From Pestalotiopsis fici W106-1 (taxonomy: Eukaryota; Ascomycota; Sordariomycetes; Amphisphaeriales; Sporocadaceae): a stretch of DNA of 64,000 bases. The notes under the pieces are model-generated. The model was not told where the DNA came from, made no database searches, and worked only from the letters and a program-made list of their open reading frames with translations. The stretch is from contig NW_006917097.1 of assembly GCF_000516985.1 (NCBI RefSeq), positions 1,426,001-1,490,000 of the forward strand, read 5' to 3'. Below are positions 11,665 through 22,504 of the stretch, piece by piece. A program made the translations under genes and the position numbers. Positions within the stretch are counted from its first letter, which is position 1; each line of letters begins with the position of its first letter.

Positions 11665-12426
11665 ATGGCCGACAAGGAGTATACCTACCAGGACGTTGCC
11701 GAGCACAACACCAAGAAGGACCTGTTCATGGTCATTCACGACAAGATCTATGACTGCACCAAGTTTGTGGACGAGCACCCGTAAGTCGACCCCCGCGAGG
11801 CAATGGATGGCGCAACTCCCCGTTGCATCGGACCCAGCTCTTTCCGCTGCCTTCTCTCAGCTTCCACTGCTTCCCCGACCCTCGGGATTCCGTACATCAC
11901 ACCCCGACACGGAAGAGATAAGAGCATTGTATACTGACACGGTGTCCATAGCGGTGGTGAGGAGGTGATGCTCGATGTTGGTGGTCAGGATGCGACAGAG
12001 GCTTTCGAGGATGTCGGCCACAGTGACGAGGCCCGGGAAACACTGGAGCAGCTGCTCGTCGGCACCCTGAAGAGACAGGTAAGCACCAAAACCCTCCCCA
12101 AACCTTCTCACATTGGATATTCCCCGGATGCCGGCATGGGGCTTCTTGCCAACCAATTGCTGCTCGGCAAATGCGCACATCTGCCGTGAAATAATCTATT
12201 CGCTTTCCCCCTCCACCTCGTACTCGCATTGCAACACTATGTTAACGGACTTTCTCTGCAGCCCGGCGATCCGAGCCCCACGGCCTCCAAGCCCTCGCTT
12301 TCGCCTCAGGCCAACACCAGCTCTGCCGGCCTCGGCACGGTTGCCTATGCTGTCGTCTTCATCGGTGGTCTGGCCGCCTTTGGTGCCTACCAGTACCTCC
12401 AGAGCCAGCAGGAGCAGCAGGCTTAG
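11665..12426 (+). CDS. Cytochrome b5, tail-anchored
   Basis: Small haem protein of the ER membrane that passes electrons to desaturases, hydroxylases and P450s. Exons 11665-11780, 11952-12078 and 12262-12426 join to 135 residues. The haem ligands are the His of DEHPGGEE (about H38, its codon ending next to intron 1) and the His of [10 protein letters not shown] Pro/Ser-rich linker (about 82-104) leads to a C-terminal membrane anchor (about 106-125, [19 protein letters not shown]) and a short polar QSQQEQQA tail. That is the standard tail-anchored layout. Donors are GTAAGT and GTAAGC; acceptors are ATAG and GCAG. The start follows CAAAATGGCC, a strong context. Confidence 0.95.
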
Positions 12427-13792
12427 AAGAATTGCTTCTCACGTCCAGATGATCACCTTAATGCCACATGCTATGCTTTAGAAAAATATGGAAATTGGGC
12501 GTTGCGACGGTTAAGGGCCCATTGAGAGATGCGTCGCGCCTGCAGGAGAGCCTTTTTTTCTGGCTGTGCCGATTCTTGAAATATTCTGGGGGGAGTCGTC
12601 ACATAGCTTTTATTGATGTTTAATAGATCATGCCTTGATGCGCAGTCTGTTTCCGATGACGATCACAGTCTGTTCCATTTCCCGTTCCAGCAAAGTCTCT
12701 CACGTTCACGCTCAATGAGATGGTGACTATGATATGGAATACATGTCCATCACGTCGCCTCGTCTTGGCTGCTGGGTTCGGCCTCTGATCGCAACCAATT
12801 GTGATGCATTGCATCTGCGTGCGCACGATTGGCAGGTTGTCAACCCTTTTGACAAGAATCAAGGATCGATCAATACAAATAACGACCACCTCTTCTATAC
12901 ACAGACTGATGGAAGATAGCCGAGAAGTCGTACCGCATGCAAGGGCTGTTAGTGGCATGGAAGGAATACGTACTGATGCGGCATCTACTCGTGGCAGAGG
13001 CAGACCATGTGAAGCTGGTAGAAACAAAGAACCTCATCCCGGGTTAGATTTCTATACAACCCTGGAATATGGCCTGCAACATGTGCACTTTTGACATTAT
13101 TCAAGTTCGGCCTGCAGTGCCCTGAATGGCATTGCGAGGTGTGTACATTGAGGTGTTGTGGTCCTTGACGTCAAATTACATTCTGTGTACTCATGCCAAA
13201 GACTCAAGTCGGGTTCAAGTGATACTATCGTGCATTGCGCGAATCCACGCCCAAAATCAAGCGAATTTTTCACAAACCGATTATCACAAGCAGACGATTA
13301 TGATGCCGAGGTGATCACGTAACCCGGATTGACCAATGTGAAGTACGTACGACGTAGGTACTTGTTATACTACCACATCCGTATCCTTAGCGTAGGTAAG
13401 CAGCTGTCAATCAGCACATAATCTGTACATGTAAGCCCTGAGCTTCTGGGGGACCCACCTACCGTCACCTTTCTCCCTACCTTAATGTAAGTGGTCGCCT
13501 GGGTTGGGGGAGCTTTAACTCAACACTAGACTTAGCACAGGCCTAGACGGCCCCGTCTTGAATCAACTTCATTCCATCCCCATTGTCCTCACATCTCTAG
13601 AAGACAGCACCATCAACAATCACTTGACAAAGAGGCATTCCGAACGAGTCTCTTGCATCTCCGTTCTACGTCGACGCCCGTCGGTCCAGTTTTGGGGTGC
13701 ATCGAGGCCCGGTCGCATACATCCTCCGGCGCAGCAAACCCCGACTTTCAACTAGAACTTTGCTGCCTGCGCAACATCAGTACGCAGCCGTC
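12427..13792. other. Intergenic, cytochrome b5 to TFIIE beta
   Basis: No gene supported. Short opposed open frames at 12620-13094 have no recognisable content. A fragment of the GTAGGTA-type element is at 13351-13360. The last 200 bases are C-rich and probably hold the TFIIE beta promoter and leader. Confidence 0.5.
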
Positions 13793-14683
13793 ATGGCCTC
13801 GAAACCTGTCATGGGCGCGAAGCGCGCGCTGGCACCGCCTTCCCCCTCGCCATCGAATGCATCAAACGCTTCCCATGGCGGTACACCGTCCAAGAAACAA
13901 AAGCGCGAGGACCGCGCACGAGATGGAGCGACCCCGACCCCGACCCCAGCCGCCATGGCTGCCTCCATTGTCAGCTTTGGTGCCGACGACCGGACGCAGA
14001 AGCTGTATGCTGTCGAGTTTCTCAAGGCCAAGGGCACACCCAAGACTCTGCAGGAAATCCTCGACCATTTGACTTTACAGCACGCTCAAGAGAACTTTCA
14101 CAAGGAGTTCGCAAAGGGGCTGCGCGAGCACGGACAGGTCACGTTCCTTCCTGACCCTGCCGCCCGAGTCAAGGACTTGAAGGAGAAGGGCATTCCGGCA
14201 TGGCGGACGGGTCGATATGAATTCAGAGCCAAGATTCCTGGTGTCAAGAGCAAGACGACGCTGCTCGACTACCTACAGCGTAAGACAGACGCCAGCAAAC
14301 TCGAAGTCAAGGACTTGAAGGACGGCTGGCCTGATTGCGACAAGGCCATTGACGAGCTCGAAGCAGCACACAAAATTTTGGTGGTGCGAACCCGCAAAGA
14401 CGGTCGCGCAACGCACCTTTGGCTCGACCAACCCAGTCTCTTCCATGCTGTGGACCCCGAGTTTCGAGTCATGTGGAAGAAGGTCAAGCTGCCCGATGTG
14501 GACGACATGGTTCGTCGACTGACAGCCATCGGCCAGAAGCCAGCAAGCGATGATCCCAAGCTGAACAAGGTCGCGACAACCGAGAAGAAGCAAAAGAGGC
14601 GCGTCAACCGTACCAGCAAGAAGCAAACCAATGAGCACATGAAGCACATTCTGCAAGACTACAGCCATCTTGTTAGAAAATAG
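13793..14683 (+). CDS. Transcription initiation factor IIE subunit beta
   Basis: Nuclear general transcription factor that pairs with TFIIE alpha to recruit and regulate TFIIH at RNA polymerase II promoters. It is intronless and 296 residues long. The order is a low-complexity Pro/Ser/Thr-rich start with a basic KKQKRED patch, a first winged-helix region (about 67-140, from LYAVEFLKAKGTPKTL), a second (about 150-225, from YEFRAKIPGVKSKTTLLDYL), and a basic C-terminus with KKQKRRVNRTSKKQ that fits a nuclear signal or DNA contact. The open frame extends upstream to a GTG at 13697, but the first ATG is at 13793 (GTCATGGCC), so I start there. It is convergent with the DsbA-like gene over a 2.2 kb gap. 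Confidence 0.93.
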   Translation: MASKPVMGAKRALAPPSPSPSNASNASHGGTPSKKQKREDRARDGATPTPTPAAMAASIVSFGADDRTQKLYAVEFLKAKGTPKTLQEILDHLTLQHAQENFHKEFAKGLREHGQVTFLPDPAARVKDLKEKGIPAWRTGRYEFRAKIPGVKSKTTLLDYLQRKTDASKLEVKDLKDGWPDCDKAIDELEAAHKILVVRTRKDGRATHLWLDQPSLFHAVDPEFRVMWKKVKLPDVDDMVRRLTAIGQKPASDDPKLNKVATTEKKQKRRVNRTSKKQTNEHMKHILQDYSHLVRK

Positions 14684-15759
14684 AGACTTGCAACAGACGA
14701 GAACTATTTTGGATGCGACACCTCCTTCCGATAGCACAATATTTCTTATGGCTTGCATTTGCATGATTGGCGTTTTTTAGATGGCACGACAGAGCTGCTG
14801 AGTAGTGAGAATCGTTTTGCTTCACACGATCTATTTTGCAGTCTCACTATCGCGTTTAGTTTAGTTTCATTCGGCGTTCCGGAAAGGAAATGCATGGAGA
14901 TTGAAGGGAAATGGCGCGGCGAAAAGGGGAGTTGGTCCTGATTTATTTGCGGTACTCCCAGCCTCTCGTGGAAGTTGAACCACATAGGTATCATTCAAGA
15001 TTGTTTTCCCAACGGCGTCATCCCGTGCTGTGCTCCTGCTTGAGACGTCATGACTTGCCAAACCCCGAATTTCGGTAACCGGGAGCTTGACGTCAAGCGC
15101 CCACCGACCGCCGGGACTACTTGCCATGATGTTCATTCATGACTTGATGCGCAAAACTCACTTTAGGGCTTTGTGATTATCTTCTCACCACCTCGGAATA
15201 GGGCACGTTGATCAGGCGTAGATCATTGCAAGAAACCCCCGGGCATGTGGCCAACGATGGCGAGAAAACCTCAGCAAAGGAATTTCGGATTCGATGCGCA
15301 AAGGGAGGTGACATGATTTTGCGAGAACTCAAAAGGCCCTGCGATCATCTAAAAAAGTGATCACTGCCTCTGTGACACAAAGTGTCGTCGGCTTGGGTCT
15401 GCTGCATGAATATTTGTCAAACAGTCGTGGTTATCAATTTTAAGCGTTATGCTGGCAGGGTTTCGATATAAAAAGCAATTATATCTACCCGCCTAGACCT
15501 CAATTTAATTCCGCCCGGAGGGTTATTCCGGGGGGGTCTTGATGCAGCTTCACACAGCACACCCATGGTCAGAATCAACTCTGTTTGTTCATCTCAACTT
15601 TGCAACTTTGACATGGTATCGTGTGTTTGTGCTCCTTCCATCTCTCTCCACCGGGGAAAGTCTCGAGTTATGTGGTCTGATCCTACAGGCGGAAATACGG
15701 GCGTGGATACGGACGCTGCAGAAGACTTTCTTTGCATGAGCGGGTCACGAGGATTCTTC

Positions 15760-15858
15760 TGATCATATAATCATATAATCAGATCAAAACATTTCTTTCG
15801 TCAGAATTTGTGGGACGTCATGTCCGGGAATAATTGGAGACTTGATCATATAATCAGA
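15760..15858. repeat. Repeated TGATCATATAATCAGA motif
   Basis: At 15760-15783 an 8-nt unit (ATCATATA) is repeated twice and closed by ATCAGA. At 15843-15858 the same motif occurs with one unit fewer. Both copies start with TGATCA and end with ATCAGA. The function is unknown; it could be replication slippage or a binding site. Confidence 0.6.
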
Positions 15859-16878
15859 CACGCATTTATTCCGAAATACCCTTATTTTTTCTGGGGGGTC
15901 CCGTTGTTCTCATTCGGATGGTGCTGGTGATGATTTGTCTTACAGGTCACTCTGCTTTTGTACAACGTTCATGTTGTGTTTGGCGATACTAATCACTTCT
16001 TTTTTGGGTTCTTGTCCAAGACTCATGCATTATGCAAAATGATTGCTGATCATATCCGACTCGCGATATTATTCCGCGGTGGAACAGGCCGGGTCTAGAG
16101 CTTGAATATCAGCATGCCTTTTTCTCTGCTCCCCTCAAGATCTGCTCCATTCTCTAGCATACAGTTTTACAAAAACTGTGAGTGATCGTCCGGGAGAGAG
16201 GGGGGACCGTCGGTCATGTGGTCTCTCTGTTTCTAAATCTAGCCCAGCCTTGTCCCAACACCTACGTGCAAGTTACTTGATTACTCATATCCCGTGACCC
16301 GAAACCCCCGGCATCCTTGCTTGCTACACATGTGCGGAACAGACCCTTTGTATGGCGAATACCACGGGACGGACAAGGAAAACCGTTGTGGCTAATATGC
16401 AGGGCCCATTCTGCATATGGCAACGCCTCACGTAAAATGCCATCGTGTAATTTTCCCAGGTAGGCAATGGATCCCAACAGTGTCCGCTCTCGCCAATCCT
16501 TGCCATTGAATTTTTTGTGTCATCATTCTCCGCTTGTGATATTTGGTCCTGTCGCTGCATACACCATGTTTTTGAATACTGGCGGGTGGTGAGGAATGGG
16601 GCAAGTCTTGGTATTTTGCTACTACATACTACCTGCAGTTTTGCAACAATGATTAATGATCAATGGATCCCCCTCTCTCAATGACTTGTAACATGCCTCT
16701 ACCTCCAATTAATGGCCAGCACATGCTTTCGGGCACTGTGCCTCCCGTATGCAGCAGACCTGCTGCATTGTGATTAGATATTCGCCCCATTAGCAATGTC
16801 TGGACTGTTTACAGAGGGACCCCAAGTGGCCCTTTTCGACTAGACTTTGTTTATTGCGGCCATTATACGTATGTAGGG

Positions 16879-16902
16879 GTGTGTGTGTGTGTGTGTGTGT
16901 GT
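16879..16902. repeat. (GT)12 microsatellite
   Basis: An uninterrupted GT run of 12 units ends 6 bp from the stop codon of the DsbA-like gene, so it falls in that gene's 3' untranslated region as (CA)12 on the transcript. Confidence 0.9.
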
Positions 16903-16908
16903 ATGGTA

Positions 16909-18177
16909 TCATCGTACATTGCATCCCCCTGCGCTCCGAACATCTGACGGCCCCTGCTGCTGCTGTTGTCCAGCTCCACGAAAGACGCCCGACTCCCACC
17001 AACCTCCCCCCGGGGGACTCAGCGTCATGCCGGGAGCATTGGGCTCGGCGACGCGGATGCGCTCAAACACCTCCAAGAACTTTTCGGGCGACTGCCAGCC
17101 GCCCGCCACGAAGCGGCCCTGGATGACAAAGACGGGCACGGCGTTGAAGCGCTGGCGGTTCTGGTCGCTGAGCCGGTCAATGGCCGCGTCCCAGGCCTCG
17201 CTCTCGAGACACGCCTGGATCTCGCCGGGCGGCACGTCGGGCAACAGCGAGGTTCCCAGGCTAAGGAGCCAGGACCGGTTCGAGACGTCGCGGTTGTTTT
17301 CAAAGTACTCGCGGTATATCGTCGAGACTAGTTCCATTTGAGTTTGTGGTCCTCGGGCGCCTGGTCGGCCTTGGGTGGTTTCTTCCGACGTGGACGGCTT
17401 AGTGTCGGTTGCCGAAGTGGAGGAAGAGGAGTATGGATGGCCTGAAGGTTGTGTAGCTGTAGATGAGGAGCTCTGGTCGATGGCAGATGGCCATGGGCCG
17501 AGCGCAAGGCGTAACAGCTTGTGTGAGTCTCGAGAGTTGCCGGTCCAGCCGCCGAGCCAGTCAAAGTTGATGCCAATTTCAGCGCCTTGCCGCGTCCACC
17601 TTTCAATCGTAGACGGTGCAAAGTGCCGAGTATGTTGATAGTAATTTCCTTTTATATCAACTAGAAGCATCTCATGGTCAGCAGAATTCTATAATAAATA
17701 ATAAGAAGCAGTAGAGTTGAGTAATTGGGGGGCAACGAGCGGGAGCTTCACACTTTGTAAAGACGATGTGCATTTTCCTTTCCACAGTGAATGTGCTGAC
17801 ACATACCGGAGTATCAATATGTATTCCAAGAGTTTGGAAGAAGGAAAAAAAGACTCGTCATCTCGCAAAAACAAGTCCTGTCAAGTGAGACGAGTTCTCG
17901 AGCACTTACCACTACGTCCCGCAACGGGATTCAAGATAATGGGCGAGCAAGTGACCTCAAAGGTAGCATTGGCATGTTGCTTTTTGTAGAGATCGATGGC
18001 CGTGTTGAGATTGCGAAGGCCAATGTAACAATGGGGACATATTGTGTCGAGGATGAATTCTATCGTAAAGTGTGACGTCTCGTTGCTTGTGCTGTGTTGT
18101 TTTCTGTCTGCGGGCGGCGAAGACCCTTGGGATGTCTTGGACTCCACGGGGGATAGCAGATCTTGAATACTGGTCAT
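16909..18177 (-). CDS. DsbA-like thioredoxin-fold oxidoreductase with a low-complexity insertion
   Basis: Member of the DsbA/FrnE-type thioredoxin family, probably a cytosolic disulfide oxidoreductase; the substrate is unknown. Exons 18177-17910 and 17660-16909 join to 339 residues. The motif CPHC (C47-C50, within LDTICPHCYIG) is the redox site, and the VPVFVIQGRFVAGG region carries the cis-Pro loop. The intron of 249 nt is rather long; it has a GTAAGT donor and a TGCTGAC branch 16 nt before its TAG acceptor. Splicing gives GRS-V-DIKGNYY. Relatives are usually about 210-240 residues. The excess comes from a Ser/Thr/Pro-rich stretch (about 145-198) inserted in the helical domain and a Gly/Gln-rich tail. 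No GT...AG pair would remove the insertion, so I read it as coding. The first ATG of the frame is at 18177. Confidence 0.82.
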
Positions 18178-20874
18178 GATCGTACCCTCTTTTCTTTTGC
18201 GTAGGTCGAGAGATATTGTTTTTAATGACGATATGTCGGCTGGACACAACGAATCGTTCACGACAAATCTCTGAAATGGGAGGTGGAATATTGGTGGTCA
18301 TCGACTATCGAAAGATATGTGGCAAGTCTTATACTGGCTTCCGATTGAAGCAACAGCTGTGTTTGCCACTGGATCGTCTCGTCTCCAATATGCACAGCGC
18401 ATGAGCCGGGACGCTGTGCGTCTCCTGATTTCAAAGCTCGTCCGCGACCACACGGTACTGCTCCCGATGCGGCAGCAGCCAGTAGGTTCTTTGAATTACA
18501 ACAGCCTATATCAAGTATGATGATAGATATATGGCTGTCGAAAAGCAAATACGGATCATACGATTATTGAAGTTGCGTCGAAATGATATTGGAAGTTCCA
18601 GACTCCCAAGGCTTGTCCAGTAAAAGAAAGACAAGAGAGGTGCACACAGTATTATTGTCTTCTGCTCGACATGGTACTGAGAAAAATGTTGATCAGGTGA
18701 GTCGGATGACGTGAACCTGTTTTCCCAAAGCGCCTCCGCTGGCTGTATGTCAGGATTATAACAATAGACAGACAAACAAGTGGCCGCACGACAAGCAACA
18801 CCGCCAACCTCGTAGCCGAGGACAACAAGTAATATTTCAGCAAGAGTAGCCACGTATGATATACATGATTATGTATTATTAAACATTTTGCTAATTAATG
18901 ATTTTTTTTTTCTGGGACGTCGTGTTTCACTGTAGACTTTTGCTGCCCACTGGGCACTTTTGCTGGCAGGTTGAGATGTTCCCGCCATGAATTTATGATT
19001 TGTGATCAAGCTATGCACCACGGAGGCGTCGAGCCGGCGCAGAAAGTAGCTCGGCATTTGACCCCAAACGACCAAGGCCAGGCGGAATGGAAGGGGGAAG
19101 GAAGAAAAAAAAACCCACACCCACACTCTAGTCCTTCCTTTGCCTGTGCTAGGTTTAGATTCTCTCTTCCCTCGCTCTCTCCCATGTCCAACGTTCAGTA
19201 ATCGTGGCCCCTGTTGACGACATTTCATCTGCAGTCGCCGGCTCCCTTCAATATACGGTCCTGAGTGCCGGCAGCCACGTCGCACAGATATCAGGCCATT
19301 CGAGCAACCAAACCATGCCTAGCAATAGGTAGCCCGCCGCGGCTGAATGGGCATCAGGCCATTTGGGAAGGTATCGATGCGGTCGAGATCGAGTTCATCA
19401 TCACCATCTGCTCAGCAAAGGGAAGATATGACATGGCCTGTAACTCATAGCGTCAGGATTGGGAACCCTCCCGAATCAGGGACCTTCACCGACGCCGTGG
19501 CTGGCTTTCATCGAGGCCCGTAGTCTGGAGTAGTAGAATCTACGTACTTGTAGTAGTTAAGTTGGCCTGGTCACCTGTCAATGCGGGATCGATTTTGAGC
19601 TGCGCACCGAACTCGACACTTTTTCTGTAGGCTTCCCAGAGCTGCACGCCCGTTCCAGCCAGTAAGCATGCTGCGCATAACATGGAATACCACATAAAAA
19701 TTAGGTAGGTAGTCCCTGTGTGGAGTATGACGTTAGAACGCCGGGGTTCCCTCGGCGAACGTGCTTCTAGAAGATCTACATTGCAGATTTTACTATCTAC
19801 ATAGTAGTAGTATAGCTGATCCGGGCTTGACTTTCTCGAACAAGGAAAGGCAAGCTGACTGCCTACGAGGTACCGGTCTACGGGACTTCCCCGACTCAGC
19901 GTAGCACCTGATAATTGTTCGCAGGAAAAAGATATACATAGACACGATGGGCTGGCCCATGTCTTGGTTTGATTCCCTGAACAACCCACGTGGCTATACC
20001 CAAGTCGCACTACGCTACGCGAACAATCTTCAACTCAAACATTATTCGACTAGACAGCCACATCAAAGCCACTCGCATCCAGAGATTGTCATGTAGCGCC
20101 GGAATCAAAATACCCGTCCTGTATAGTAGCTAGGTATGCAATAATTTCCCACTGATGAACTGGATTACACACGACTCCCTAGTATGTCACGACCCGAATC
20201 ATAGTCACTTCAAGTCCTCAGTTTCTATATCATTTTTTTCGTATTGATCTCTATAAGCTGCCTGTACCACCACAAGATCCATCCCCAGTGTCACGATTCC
20301 TGGTATCATTTGACGAGCAGAAAAAGCAGAAAAACTTCGCTTCATCGTCCAGGCCCCAAAGACCTCCTCCATCGCTTTATGCAATTTTCAAGGCTCAAGA
20401 GCCATCTCAGTCTAATGCGTGATTATTGCGAGTGAAGCAGAAAAAGAAGAAGAAAAATCAACGATGCCAACCACAGCTCGGTGATTGAATGACAAAACCT
20501 CTGACCTTCCCTCTAGAAAGCGGCGATTCGGGGGTGTATAAGGTCGACGCTTGCCATGCATTAATAGCTGTACCGGAAAAAAAGACTTTTTTTCTTGTAA
20601 TTGAAACCAGAAATCAATGTGTGGCGCAATCCGGTTCTCTCGAAAACTCCGTAAACGCCAATCACAGTCCGTTACAAATCCATCTCAGGATCTCCCTTCA
20701 GATGGGTGGGTATTCAGCACGCCGAGAAAGCAAACTGCTCGAATGACAAAGGAGATCTATTCTTTGAGAAGGGTCAGATGCCAATGAGCTCGCTCACATG
20801 GCGCCCTTTTAATTGAACCACGACGAAGGTTCAAAGTCATCGTCTTGAGTGTTATTGGTGTTGACTGTGCCATC
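18178..20874. other. Intergenic 2.7 kb, upstream of DsbA-like gene
   Basis: No gene I can support. The left part should contain the DsbA-like promoter and the right part the 3' flank of the C2H2 gene. A 115-codon minus frame at 18506-18853 and a hydrophobic 63-codon minus frame at 18652-18843 overlap in different phases and look accidental. A TTAGGTAGGTAG element lies near 19701. Confidence 0.45.
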
Positions 20875-22335
20875 CTACTGCGCAGGTGTCGACCACATAT
20901 CTCCAGCACGTGGCTTTGTATCGAAACCATTGATGCCGGGCTCGGTGCTTTGAGGGCGTCGGATTTGCGCGGCATTGCCGTAGTACATCTGACCCATTTG
21001 TCCCAAGCCACCCGTGGCAAATGCTGTCTGGTCAGGGTCGGGATATACATAGCCATTGCCACTTGGGCTATGTGTCGGCGAGGCCATGTGAGTGGGAGAC
21101 GCCCAACCAACGCTGCCCATGTGCGGACTACCGGCAGCACTTCCTGGAGCTGACTGGTGTGACTCGATACTGGGCTCCAACGTGGTTGGCGGTGCAGCAA
21201 AAGTCGTGGGGTGCGAAGTTGGGCGCATGTCCGCACCATAAGTAGGTGCCGATGTGGGAATCTGATGCATGCCACCGCGCAGGTGCGCCGGGAGCGAGCC
21301 TCCGTTGTTGCTCATGTAAGAGTATTCGTTTTGGCGCAGAGCAGCCGCCGAAAGATCCGGAACCGGCGAGCCAGACATTTGGCGATGAGCAGGCGACGGA
21401 GTGTTCAGCGGAGATCCGTGCTTGGATGCCGGATCGCCATCGCTGCGAGATTGGCGGCTGGCGGCGGTCTTACTGGCCTGAGCGGCAAGAGCAGCGGCAG
21501 TAGCAGCAGCAGCTTCCTCGACCGTGCCAGTGTGGTGGTTCTGATGGCGCGTTAGGGTTGTGCGTCGAGTAAAGGTTTTCTGGCAATCGGCATATGGGCA
21601 CTTGTAAGGGCGCTTTCCCGAATGAATGCGGCGGTGGCGGGCCAAAGAACTCGAGTCGCTGAATGGCTACAGAAACATCATGTCAGTTTGATTTGGTCTG
21701 TGACTCATACTTTCGGAGCGTACCTTTCCGCAGCGTTCGCACATGTGAGGCTTCTCGCCCGTGTGAACTCGCTGGTGTACAGTCAGCGCAGAGCGCTGGA
21801 TGAACTGTTTACCACAGTTTGGGTAATCGCAAACGTGAGGGCGGTGGCCACTGTGAATTCTCTCGTGCCTCGCCAGATCGCTGCGTCTGGCAAAGCCCTT
21901 ACCGCACGTGCTGCACGGGTAAGCTCTCACTGGGGGCGGGTTCTCAGTTTTCGGTGGCGGAGTGTGGCCATATACAGGCATTGGTTGTCCGACGTGGCCC
22001 ATAGGTGGCATGCCCGGAATCATCATTCCCTGAGGAAGATGGGGATCTGACATTGGGAGAGGCGTGTTCATAGATGTGGGAGAACCATAGGGACGGGCAT
22101 TGCCCATGCCATTTAGGCTCTCCAAGGCGCCGCCCCCGCGGGGAGCTGAGTAGTGTGAGCTCTCGGATCCATGTGGTGAGCCAGATCGATCGATGGCTGC
22201 AATAAGTTGGGGATGCGGTAGACCGGGGTGTTGCTGGTGTTGCGGATGCATGTGGTGCTCAGGCGTTGCTGAGTGCTGCATTCGTTTCTCATCCATGACG
22301 TTTGTTATATTCATAACTGTAGGAGATAGAGACAT
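20875..22335 (-). CDS. C2H2 zinc-finger transcription factor with four fingers
   Basis: Probable nuclear sequence-specific DNA-binding protein; targets are not known to me. Exons 22335-21724 and 21666-20875 join to 467 residues. After a His/Pro/Met-rich N-terminus come four tandem fingers (about 146-260) joined by HSGHRP, HTGEKP and HSGKRP linkers. Fingers 1 and 3 are CX2C type ([16 protein letters not shown]); fingers 2 and 4 are CX4C type ([20 protein letters not shown]). The intron (21667-21723, 57 nt; GTACGC, AACTGAC, TGTAG) splits finger 3, and splicing rebuilds [13 protein letters not shown]. The C-terminus has an Ala run ([15 protein letters not shown]) and a long Ser/Pro/Gly-rich region, usual for fungal regulators. 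The start at 22335 is the first ATG after a probable leader intron. It resembles Kruppel/EGR-type fungal factors, but I cannot name an orthologue. Confidence 0.9.
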
Positions 22336-22397
22336 AGCCTGTCGCTGTGAAATGTCTGGCTGCCAACAATGACAAAGACCCGGTGAATCGGGGCTGG

Positions 22398-22504
22398 CTA
22401 GAATGGCTATAGTTAGCAAATGCTTGGTAGTCGCCAGGAAGGTGAGTGTCAAGCTATTTTTTGAAGAACAAGGCTCACGAGACAGTAACACGCTTCGTAC
22501 TTAC
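22398..22504 (-). other. Probable 5'-leader intron of the C2H2 gene
   Basis: On the minus strand a GTAAGTACG donor (from 22504) is followed by TTGCTAAC and a CATTCTAG acceptor (ending 22398). No ATG lies between this acceptor and the start at 22335, which supports that start. The leader therefore likely begins well upstream, in the 22.5-23 kb region. Confidence 0.55.

Larger units (their letters stand above)
14684..16908. other. Intergenic between convergent genes, with repeated AT motif
   Basis: No gene is supported in 2.2 kb between two converging stop codons, although converging genes need no promoter here. A TATA-like GATATAAAAAGC lies near 15465. About 75 bp downstream an ATG opens a 66-codon frame (15541-15739) without known features. 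Copies of a TGATCATATAATCA motif are at 15760 and 15843. Several TTATTCCG and GGGGGG(T) patches recur between 15515 and 16080. A (GT)12 tract lies at the right edge. Confidence 0.45.

Noticed and set aside
13697..13792. Upstream extension of the TFIIE beta frame
   Set aside because: It begins with GTG, not ATG; the first ATG is at 13793.
15541..15739. 66-codon frame downstream of a TATA-like box
   Set aside because: No homology, signal or conserved feature visible; length within chance.
18178..18261. N-terminal extension of the DsbA-like protein
   Set aside because: The apparent start is GTG; the first ATG in the frame is at 18177.
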